64,000 nt of DNA, taken from NCBI GenBank assembly GCA_026168455.1, contig CM047431.1, positions 47,309,466-47,373,465 of the forward strand. Reading direction: 5' to 3'. The stretch is from Theocolax elegans (lineage: Eukaryota; Arthropoda; Insecta; Hymenoptera; Cerocephalidae). Below, piece by piece: positions 1-9,912 of this stretch; within the stretch, counting starts at the first letter, position 1, and every line of letters begins with the position of its first letter. The position numbers were made by a program, and so were the translations under genes. A model generated the notes under the pieces. That model ran no database searches. It was given only the letters and a program-made list of their open reading frames with translations, and had not been told where the DNA came from.

Positions 1-1017
1 GATTAATCGAATAGGAGGAAAATCGGGAAACCCTTGACCGTACACCTCGCTGTAAATATTTGCGAAAAAATCAAGAGAAAGCGAGAGGGAGAGAGAGAGA
101 GAGAGAAGAGCTAGATAAACCATATGTTCAAGCTAATAAAGGAAGAATTTCGTTTATATTCCGTCGAAATAAAGCCCGGGTCATGATCCCATTTGGAAAA
201 CAAAAAAGGCTAAAAAAAACCCAAACTAAATTCACCATCGGGGAGTTTCATTAAACCAAGTTAAATAAACACGCTTGGTAGCCCATTCTAGAAAAGAGAG
301 GAAAGGACGTGAGAATAAAAAAAAGAGCGCGAGCGCGCGCTAGAGGGATGAGAGAGAAGAAGGGGGTAGAGTGAGAGCGGAGAGGTTTTCCGTCCTCTCA
401 ATTTGTCGGTGGGCAGATTTACAAGCCGTATACGGCCGGTTAATCACGCGGCCATCGACACGCGCGCGAAGGTAATCACACTCGATCAATCAACCTCGAG
501 TCAAATCGAACGACTCGATGCGGAAAGGGATACGCGTTGGCCCTCTCACCTTTTTTTTCTTTTTTTTTTCTACCCCGAAAACCTCAACGGACCAATTAAA
601 AAAGGTGCAAGAAAGAGTCGTCCCGCGAAGCACAAATCAAAGAAGCGCTGACAGTTAATTCGTGACTCGAACTGTCTCGTAATATATCTCAATAGATGCT
701 GCGCCAATTGAGTTTCCGGTTGTTCTTCCGAAATATATACACCACCCGAAACTATATTACCACCGTATATACCTTTAAACTGTCGATGTAGAAATGTGTG
801 TAAACCGAGCGGAACGATGTAGTTTATATACCCACGTACATAACGTACACCATGACATTTTCATCGATTAATAGGTAAGTAGCACTTGCTGGATAAAATT
901 CATTAAAAATATTCTATCAATAATATAAATTTATAGATTTTCTAACAACTGAAAAGTATATATTATAAAACCTTATGTTAATCGATGTCACGTGGATTGG
1001 TGACGTAGATATATGGG
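1..1017. other. Noncoding, purine-rich and low-complexity sequence
   Basis: No supported gene. The stretch holds a GA-rich run near 85-110, GC-rich alternating purine-pyrimidine near 330, and AT-rich sequence after 700. The open frames at 60-254 and 403-651 start at TTG, have low-complexity composition and no recognisable domain, so I do not call them genes. Confidence 0.5.
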
Positions 1018-1060
1018 ACATTCCACGTGAAGTAGTCCGAACAAAATTTTAAAATGTTTT

Positions 1061-1562
1061 TCAGAATACAGAAAAAAATTTTTAGGTACTGAAATCTATT
1101 TGCTCAAAAGTTATTCTAACCTCAAAAAGTGAATTTTTTCAAGTTTTTTCAACACCAGCTGGGTTTACCGCTATTTAACTCAAAATCTATCAACTTTTAA
1201 TATACTACATTATATGTAACATTCATTGCTAATTATGTCTAGAATTTATCCTTCTGGGTTAAAATTTCTAATATCTGGGTCAGTGTCACATAAACTACAT
1301 GTCAATATTCAACTTGAAAAATGTGTAAGTACGCACCAATTGACCTTAAGATTAGAAATTCTAACCCAGAAGGATAAATTCTAGACATAATTAGCAACGA
1401 ATGTTACATATAATGTTCTATAGTAAAAGTTGATGTATTTTGAGTTAAATAGTGATAAAACCAGCTGGTGTTGAAAAAAACTTGAAAATTAACTTTTTGA
1501 GGTTAGAATAACTTTTGAGCAAATAGATTCCCTGTACCTACAAATTTTTTTCTGTATTCTGA
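1061..1562. repeat. Foldback (palindromic) element, about 0.5 kb
   Basis: Two inverted arms of roughly 210 bp surround a spacer of about 75 bp. The left arm starts with TCAGAATACAGAAAAAAATT and the right arm ends with its near-complement. Both arms carry GTCTAGAATTTATCCTTCTG (left near 1236, complement near 1364). A diverged relative lies at about 35790-36110, and the 1920-2050 segment resembles the right arm. This looks like a nonautonomous foldback or MITE family. No coding capacity is seen and I could not define a target duplication. Confidence 0.7.
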
Positions 1563-2745
1563 ATATCCCATATATTTAAACCTCAGAAAATCACTAACGT
1601 TCATGTATTTTAGGGCATAACTTACACCTACGGTCTTGGCCAATAATCTAACCCAAGCCATTCGAAAGCCCTCGAAAAATGTGATCTTTTAAGCGGTGTT
1701 GGATCAAAATCGATTGTGGAGTAATCGCTTTTTTTTGATATTCAATATTTCCGGATGTTCTATCTCTTCGAGATTTAAAAATTAAGAATTGTAACTCAGG
1801 TAGATAAGTTTTAAAGATTATTTTGAACAAAAGTTGTTTGTAAGGTTTTTTCAAAAAAATCAATAGTGTTTGAGATAAATGGCTTTGAAAATAACTATTT
1901 TTCTAAGAAATTGAAAAATTTCCATTTTTCATGATGGAATAACTCTTAGGCAAATTATTTCTAACACCTAAAATTTTTTTTCTATCTTCTGGAAGATATT
2001 TCCAGCCTGTTCTCAAATTTTGGAGCGATTTGAAATAGCCCATATATATATATATATATCTGGAAATAAAATGGTTGTTTCATCAAATGGTGTAACGGTC
2101 ATAGGCCTATCAGGACATTATATGTATGACAAGTATGATAAACCTATGTATTCTCAGTATACCAAAATTGATAACATGGGCTAAGTAATGTTGAAATTTT
2201 AGCTTAATTAAATATGCTGCATGTATTATAATTATAAATACTTTTAAGGAACATGTAAATGCACAAGCGAATTAACATACGATCTTAACTCTTTGAATAT
2301 TAATTGTGGTATAAATATTAAAAGTAGTGCTCAAAAAAATATACTATTTATAGACTAACAACGGTCATTTTACTTTACGAAACTCACCATCTAAACTGCA
2401 ACTACATCTACATCATTTAATCACGTGACATTAATTCAAAGATAGATCCCCTTTCAAAATAGATATAAAAATTAATTTAACAAATATACGAATATGAGAG
2501 GACGAAACGCCTAAAATTTTTTAAAAGGCCATAGTCTGGGAAATTTCACCAATCATAGTGGGCAAAGAGTAAAATGAGCCTTCTTTATTTTAAAATCAAA
2601 TTTTGATTCGGAAGGACCGATAAATATATTATATTATACACGTATAATAAAAATACGAATAATTTGAAAAAATTGTTAAGCAAATTTTTTTATTATATTA
2701 TAAACTATCACTTAAAAAAAGTATTAAAAAGAAACTTCCATATAC
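1563..2745. other. AT-rich noncoding sequence with decayed repeat fragments
   Basis: The part around 1920-2050 is a diverged direct copy of the right arm of the neighbouring foldback element. A short (TA)n run sits at about 2043-2060. No convincing ORF was found; the 1648-1863 minus-strand frame has a composition typical of repeats. Confidence 0.5.
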
Positions 2746-3771
2746 TGTAACGTGGTACTTCGTCCTAATACCCGTTACAATTAATTTATTAATTTAAACA
2801 GGGACGACGGCCCCGAAGAACGCGTCTTTGTCGTCGCCGTGGGTTAACAAGTTAACCCGCCGGGACACGGTAGCGGAGATAGGACGATCTCCTACGTACC
2901 GACACACGTGGCGGGAAAATCGGGAATCGGAAGTGTTGCGGGTTAATTTATTATTTAAAATAATAACGCGACCGTTACGTTAATATAAAATAAATAAGTA
3001 TTTATTGAAGTATTTACACGGAGGTGCCCGACAATACTTAACGGGGCGTTCTCCCGGTCGCGTGGTATATACGCGGCAAGCAGGGGCTGCCCCCGTGCTC
3101 GCCCCGCGCAATACCCAATCGGTTTCGGTAGCACCGGTGTGCTACCGAACAAACATACACACACACTCACTCAACACACTCTAAATATATACCGACCAAT
3201 GTCGGGTACTTACCGGGCTGGCTGGTCCATGGGCCCTGGTGGAAGTCGGCGCCCCGACGTCCGTTGGCCGGTGGAGTCGGCCCGGTCTCCCGTCGTCCTC
3301 GACGGTAGTCTGCAGGTGCGGCCTGATGCCGCGGCGATTCGCCTACCTCGGGGAATACTCAACCCGAGGTGTATTGGTCCTTCGCACTGCACTACACTAT
3401 CGCACTTGCACTCGCGTACGGCTTCCCGGATTACGGACGAACCGGTCCGGTACTTCCCGTGGCGCGCGAAACTAACGTGGCGAGATGTCAAAGGGTGCTG
3501 TCGCGGTCAAGACCGGCAGCGTACTGAGCTTTTCGGGAATTGTCGCATTCCCGAAAAGTATCTAACACACACACACAATAACAATAGTGTACATGGATGC
3601 TCGCACACATCCTCGCTCGTAGACATAAACACGCGCGTTTCGTGGCCTTGAAGAGGCAACGCACGAAACAATAACAATGTGCGAGATTTCAAGTTACAAT
3701 ATTCTATATACATACGAAATAATATAATACATTATGTATTATTTATTTCATTGCAACGACGTCTCGTCGCA
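2746..3771 (-). repeat. 3' LTR of element 1 (1,026 bp)
   Basis: Direct repeat of 14779-15804 at a constant offset of 12,033 bp. It starts TGTAACGTGG and ends CGTCGCA on the plus strand. Outer flank is ATAC and inner flank is the polypurine tract. Several short open frames occur on both strands of the LTR; they recur identically in both LTR copies, lack domains and are not called as genes. Confidence 0.95.
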
Positions 3772-3773
3772 AA

Positions 3774-3784
3774 GCCCCCCACTA
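3774..3784 (-). promoter_or_regulatory. Polypurine tract of element 1
   Basis: On the sense strand a purine-rich run with core GTGGGGGGCTT abuts the 3' LTR. That is the expected position for the plus-strand primer of reverse transcription. Confidence 0.75.
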
Positions 3785-3876
3785 AACTCCACATCATCCT
3801 ACTGATGTGAGAGTTGAAAAGAGGGCAATGAAATAAATAATGACACGCACGCAAACGAAGTCCTCGCCTAGACGAA

Positions 3877-4743
3877 CTAGGGTCGAGGAGTGGTGAGGTT
3901 TTTCTCCAAGGTGGCCATCACCAGCCGCAGGACGACGTCTCTCGCTGCGGGATTGTCTCCTGCCACCGCTTCTAACAACAAGCGACACTCCCGAAGAAGG
4001 TCAGCATCGTTGCCGGGTTGTCTCGGTGGCGCGGTGATGGCGTTGGTGCTCGTCCCCGACGTTGTGTCCATCCTGGTCGGAACAGAGGGCGGTTCGACCA
4101 ATGGAATCGGAGGTGCAGGATAAGGGGTCAGCAACGACAATTCGGCTGGGTAGCCTACTCGCCGGAGCAAGGCGTTAAGACCCGCCTGCACCTCATCTAA
4201 GGGTCCAGACTCTGGTACTCCCAGACCCTGCGCCAGGCGACGTAAGAACGTCTCGTGCGGGGGTACGTCCTCGACCAGCTCGACGTGGACTGGCTGAGCC
4301 ACGCTCTCTTCTCGTCCACGGGTCTTATCCTCTTCGGCCTCTTGAAGGCCAGATATTGCTGGAGGAGGCGGTGTTGGAGGTTGGGCTAGGGAGTTCTGGT
4401 ATTCCCTAGCACGCTGCTCGACTAACCATTGAGCATGATCGCTCAGGGCGAGTCGTACCTCCTCAATCGGCCCGGTGTGGCGCAGGCCAAATTCGGCTGC
4501 CTGACGGCGGTCTGCCTCCTCGAGCCGGCGAGCAATTACCGTGGAAGCAAAGGATGCTTTGCTTCCCTGGGGCTGTGCGTCCACAATACCCACCGGAGCT
4601 GCTCGGACTGTTGCGACGGTGGTCTCTTCCACCCGCCGCTTCTTTGCCTTACTGCGGCTTCCTCTCTGTCTGGCCCTCTTGGACACGGACTTCTCCTGTG
4701 TCCCAGACGTTGAAGGTTGGGATGCCGCTATTGTATACCCGCT
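3877..4743 (-). CDS. Third open frame downstream of pol, element 1 (unknown function)
   Basis: An open frame of about 289 codons lies between pol and the 3' LTR, where env sits in errantiviruses. It is in the same frame as the end of pol but separated from it by two TAG codons (4777-4779 and 4744-4746). No ATG occurs near its start; the first internal Met is about 200 residues in, so an AUG would have to come by splicing, or the frame could be a disconnected pol tail. The N-terminus is strongly basic with an NLS-like KAKKRR. A 22-residue block with the pattern RRxA...G...GP(I/L)(E/D)EV occurs twice (near residues 93 and 188 of the frame). The middle is proline- and acid-rich. No signal peptide, membrane segment, furin site or zinc knuckle is visible, so it is not a recognisable Env. 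Confidence 0.55.
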   Translation of the reverse strand, partial: SGYTIAASQPSTSGTQEKSVSKRARQRGSRSKAKKRRVEETTVATVRAAPVGIVDAQPQGSKASFASTVIARRLEEADRRQAAEFGLRHTGPIEEVRLALSDHAQWLVEQRAREYQNSLAQPPTPPPPAISGLQEAEEDKTRGREESVAQPVHVELVEDVPPHETFLRRLAQGLGVPESGPLDEVQAGLNALLRRVGYPAELSLLTPYPAPPIPLVEPPSVPTRMDTTSGTSTNAITAPPRQPGNDADLLRECRLLLEAVAGDNPAARDVVLRLVMATLEKNLTTPRP

Positions 4744-4776
4744 CTAATTTTCCGTGGCGAGTCGATCATCGCTGGC

Positions 4777-7700
4777 CTAGGATTTTCTCCTTGGCGGGAC
4801 GTATCTCTTTAAATCAGATACGTGTACTTCAGACCTTTTCCGTCCAGACTCTTCAAGTCTTAAGACTACTGGTGATCGTATCTCTTTGACTTCAAAGGGT
4901 CCGTCGTACTTAGGCGCCAATTTGGCCGAAATACCTTTGGCCCCGTGCGATAACGTTCTACACTTCCTCATGACTAAATCGCCTATTTGGAAGGAAGCCA
5001 CGCGTCTATTTTTGTTATAGACTTTCTCCTGACGGCTCTGCTCTTCATCTATGTGTTTCCGCACTAGATCTCGAAGGGCATCAAGACGTTTGAGTCGATC
5101 CATCCACATCTCGGGATCGACAGGAATTTTAAATTCCCTCTTCTCAACCTCTCTACGCAGACTCTTTACCGGTTGAGGATGACGTCCAAAATTGAGGAAA
5201 GCTGGGGAAACCTTCGTACTTGATTGCGTTGCCGTATTAATAGCATGACGGAATTCATGTAGATGTTCATCCCAGCTGCGATGATCGGAATCCACAAAGG
5301 CCGCGATCATCGTCTTTAATGTCCTGTTTGTTCGCTCGACGGGGTTGGCTTGCGGTCGGTAAGGAGGAGTCGTGATCTGTTTTATCCCGTAATCCTCAAG
5401 CATTTGTGACAACTTATTATTGACGAACTCTGTACCATTATCCGTAAGGAAGTAATCAGGAGTTTCCCAACGAAACAGTATGAGTTCCTCAAATGCTTTC
5501 GCAACCGACTTACCGGTAGCAGCTCGTAACGGTTTTAATTCAACCCACCTCGTGAACAAATCTTGTAAGACCAGTATATATTTGTATTGGTTCTTACTAC
5601 GAGGCAGTTCCGTTATATCTGCCGCAACCACAGCCCACGGTCTCTCAATATTACGCTTGCCCATCAAACCTTGAGGGCCCGCTTGTGAGACTTTATATCG
5701 TTGGCAGTCTATACACTGCACAACGAATTGCCTGACATCATGATAGATACCCGGCCAATAATAGTCTCTTGCCACTCGGTCATAGGTCTTCTCCACTCCT
5801 AAATGACCACACGATGGAGGGCAATGCGAATCCTCTAGTACGCGCGTCCTATGTTCAATGGGCACAACCAATCTCCATCCCTCCTCTTGACCCGTGATTG
5901 GGTCCAGCAGCTTATCGGTCGTGAATCGATAAAGCATTCCATCCTCAATTTTCCATTGCGGAAACTTTTGAGGACTGGACCTCACATCATCCAATCTGGC
6001 GATGTACCATGGGTCGGTAATCACGTCAAAGGAGGCTATTTCAACTTCGTCCGAGTCCAGGTTAACAGCGCGAGAGAGTGCGTCGGGAACATAGTGTAGT
6101 GCACCTTTCTTGTGCACAATCTCGAAGTCCCACTGTTGCATCTCAAGCACCCAGCGCGCTAGTCTGCCGGTGGGCTCTTTAAGAGTTTTCAACCATTTGA
6201 GCGCGCTGTGGTCCGTCACAGCTTTGAAACGATACGCTTCAATATATGGCCGAAGTTTCTTAATTGCCCAGATTAAGGCTAGACACTCTTTCTCCGTCGT
6301 CATGTAATTACGCTCCGCCTTGTTCAACACTCGGCTGACGTAAACGATCGGATGCTCGAAACCATCTTCATCTTCTTGGGTTAACACAGCCCCAATAGCG
6401 TAATCACTCGCGTCACTCTGGACCGAGAAAGGCTTAGAGAAGTCTGGTCGAGCAAGCACTGGCGCGCCGGCTAGAGCTAACCTGAGTTTACGGAACGCCG
6501 CGTCCTGCTCTGGTCCCCACTCCCATGGCTGGTCCTTACGAAGTAATCTCACGAGAGGGATCTTAATATCCGACTCTCGATTTATAAAACGAGAATACCA
6601 ACCGACCATGCCAAGGAAGGAACGGAGTTGTTTAACATTTCTTGGGGTCGGATAATTTAGGACAGGAGCCACTCGATCCACATCGGGTCGAAGTCCATCA
6701 CCATCCAGGCGGTACCCAAGGAACGTAACGCTCGAGCAACAGAACTGACACTTCTCTCTGTTCAATTCTAGCCCTGCGTCCACTAGTGTCCTTAGAACCA
6801 TTTCCAACCATTTTAAATGTTCCTCGAAAGTTTCGGTTATAACGATTAGATCGTCCAGGTAACCGAAAACATGAGGTTCAACTTCGGGACCAAATAGAGC
6901 ATCGATCAACCGTGCAAATGTCATGGGTGCATTCATCAGTCCGAACGGCATCCGTGTGAACTGCCACAACCCAGACCCAGGCACAGCGAAGGCGGTGTAA
7001 TGTCGACTAATTTCTGACATTAACACTTGGAAATATGCCTTCTTAAGATCGATCTTAGAGATGAATTTGGCGTTATGTAACTTATCCAGAATCGAATCCA
7101 TATTCGGTATTGGATATGAGTCACGTTTTGTTACCGCATTCAAATCTCGGAAGTCTATGCAAAAACGATAGCTACCTTCGTCTTTGCGGACTATCACTGG
7201 AGCGGCAGACCATTCACTTGCACTCGGTTCGATTATTCCTCTCTCAAACATTTTTCTGACTTCTTGCTGGGCGAATTCGAGGACTTTAGGCGACATACGT
7301 CTTGGTTTGTGACGTACTGGTCGTGCACCTGGCTCTACTTCCACGTGATGTTCTATCAACGTAGTAAAGCCATGCATATCGCCTGGTGGTGGTAATAAGT
7401 TCTCTACTAACTTTCTTACCCTCTCTCGCTGGTCATCGTTAATCTCGATGATACCTGCACACTCTGCGAGAATCCTCGTGTCTCCGTCTCGGACTCCGTC
7501 CTTGACAAAAGACTGCCATTTTCCGGCGCCAACACGCCAGAGGGCATCGCCAATTTTAACCTCGATGTTCCAATGTTGAAGGAAGTCCATACCGAGGATC
7601 ATCGAGTGTTCCATACTCTCGACTATTCTCAGTTGGATGTTGCCATCTAATCCCTCAATTCCGAATAGAACATCTAACAAACCTAGGACTTTCAGTGCCG

Positions 7701-7797
7701 GTCCTGCGACACCCCGCACGACTACCTTGGCCGGTTTCCACTTATCCCTGTAACACTCGGCTGACGTAAACGATCGGATGCTCGAAACCATCTTCAT
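4777..7797 (-). pseudogene. pol: pol, downstream frame after the duplication (second protease/RT copy, RNase H, integrase)
   Basis: This frame begins inside the right-hand duplicate and reads through the left-hand copy: part of protease, reverse transcriptase with YLDD, RNase H (acidic residues in the QSDASDYA, TEKECLA and VTDHSAL stretches), then integrase. The integrase has the HHCC zinc-binding module (GHLG and CIDC signatures), the catalytic Asp in AADITE, the Asp in TDNGTEF and the Glu in NPVER, plus a GPY/F-like segment (YDGPF) before the stop at 4777. It is the 3' part of one original pol, offset by the 1,426 bp duplication (1 modulo 3). It has no ATG appropriate to a pol start and no route to be joined to gag. 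All catalytic motifs are intact, so the damage is structural, not decay. Confidence 0.9.
6326..7751 (-). repeat. Tandem duplication within pol, left copy (1,426 bp)
   Basis: Directly repeated at 7752-9177 with an offset of 1,426 bp. The junction at 7751/7752 has at most a few bases of homology. By eye only one base differs (6489 T versus 7915 C on the plus strand, a Lys/Glu change in the RNase H region). The unit covers part of protease, all of reverse transcriptase and the start of RNase H. Confidence 0.95.
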
Positions 7798-9177
7798 CTT
7801 CTTGGGTTAACACAGCCCCAATAGCGTAATCACTCGCGTCACTCTGGACCGAGAAAGGCTTAGAGAAGTCTGGTCGAGCAAGCACTGGCGCGCCGGCTAG
7901 AGCTAACCTGAGTTCACGGAACGCCGCGTCCTGCTCTGGTCCCCACTCCCATGGCTGGTCCTTACGAAGTAATCTCACGAGAGGGATCTTAATATCCGAC
8001 TCTCGATTTATAAAACGAGAATACCAACCGACCATGCCAAGGAAGGAACGGAGTTGTTTAACATTTCTTGGGGTCGGATAATTTAGGACAGGAGCCACTC
8101 GATCCACATCGGGTCGAAGTCCATCACCATCCAGGCGGTACCCAAGGAACGTAACGCTCGAGCAACAGAACTGACACTTCTCTCTGTTCAATTCTAGCCC
8201 TGCGTCCACTAGTGTCCTTAGAACCATTTCCAACCATTTTAAATGTTCCTCGAAAGTTTCGGTTATAACGATTAGATCGTCCAGGTAACCGAAAACATGA
8301 GGTTCAACTTCGGGACCAAATAGAGCATCGATCAACCGTGCAAATGTCATGGGTGCATTCATCAGTCCGAACGGCATCCGTGTGAACTGCCACAACCCAG
8401 ACCCAGGCACAGCGAAGGCGGTGTAATGTCGACTAATTTCTGACATTAACACTTGGAAATATGCCTTCTTAAGATCGATCTTAGAGATGAATTTGGCGTT
8501 ATGTAACTTATCCAGAATCGAATCCATATTCGGTATTGGATATGAGTCACGTTTTGTTACCGCATTCAAATCTCGGAAGTCTATGCAAAAACGATAGCTA
8601 CCTTCGTCTTTGCGGACTATCACTGGAGCGGCAGACCATTCACTTGCACTCGGTTCGATTATTCCTCTCTCAAACATTTTTCTGACTTCTTGCTGGGCGA
8701 ATTCGAGGACTTTAGGCGACATACGTCTTGGTTTGTGACGTACTGGTCGTGCACCTGGCTCTACTTCCACGTGATGTTCTATCAACGTAGTAAAGCCATG
8801 CATATCGCCTGGTGGTGGTAATAAGTTCTCTACTAACTTTCTTACCCTCTCTCGCTGGTCATCGTTAATCTCGATGATACCTGCACACTCTGCGAGAATC
8901 CTCGTGTCTCCGTCTCGGACTCCGTCCTTGACAAAAGACTGCCATTTTCCGGCGCCAACACGCCAGAGGGCATCGCCAATTTTAACCTCGATGTTCCAAT
9001 GTTGAAGGAAGTCCATACCGAGGATCATCGAGTGTTCCATACTCTCGACTATTCTCAGTTGGATGTTGCCATCTAATCCCTCAATTCCGAATAGAACATC
9101 TAACAAACCTAGGACTTTCAGTGCCGGTCCTGCGACACCCCGCACGACTACCTTGGCCGGTTTCCACTTATCCCTGT
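7752..9177 (-). repeat. Tandem duplication within pol, right copy (1,426 bp)
   Basis: Second unit of the tandem pair. Because the unit length is not a multiple of three, Pol translation entering the next copy hits a stop at 7742. Near-identity of the units means either a very young event or an assembly duplication. Confidence 0.95.
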
Positions 9178-9912
9178 AGCATTCCGCTACGTCAACGCGT
9201 ATAAGTGAAACCATTGCTCCTGGGTCGAACAATGCTTTAAAGTCCTTGCCACCAAGTCTTACCGAGAAGAACAAACGGTTTTCGGATTGCACTCCCGCAA
9301 CCATGTCTTCGGCTTGACTGTCAAGTAGAGCTGGAGTCGAACTTGTCTCTCTGGACGTCTTCGGGACGGCTCCTGCCCCCCCCTGAACTGTTCTAATCGG
9401 CAACGATTTTGAACTGTTCATTACCTGATCAAGAGAGACAGTCGTTTTACTCTCATTAGACTGTTTTAAACTCTTTTCTTTGATCGAAGGTTGGGGTGAC
9501 AATGAGTAACGAATATCATCGTTCTCCTTGGTGGGGTTACACAGGTTTAGAGTTTTTCTCTCATTCTCTATTTCCTTGAGTAACCGTTTGTGTTGGTTAA
9601 CTGCCTGCCTACGGAGTACTTCAGACCAGAAAGACTCTTTGTTTTTCTTGATCTCTAGAAGTTCTAAATCTGCTTTGTTCGGTGCTTCGAACGTTGGAGT
9701 TAGCTTGGAAGGAGTCTCAGCCTTAACCATAGGTAACTCAGCAGACTTCGGCAAATTCGGATGTTCAGAGGTATTCTCTCTTACCTTCTGAACGTTTGTT
9801 TGCTCTCCGTTAAGCAGTTCAGCGAAGTCAGTGAGGTGTTTGTCCTTCTTAACAAACAACCTCGCGGGTTCACCAACCCGTATCTCTTGCCCCCTAGAGC
9901 TATTACGCTCTT

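Noticed and set aside
403..651. 82-codon frame near the left edge
   Set aside because: TTG start, spans a poly-T tract, no domain, no splice evidence.
3139..3713. Open frames on both strands inside the LTRs of element 1 (repeated at 15172-15746)
   Set aside because: They are duplicated because the LTR is duplicated, lack domains, and several begin with non-ATG codons.
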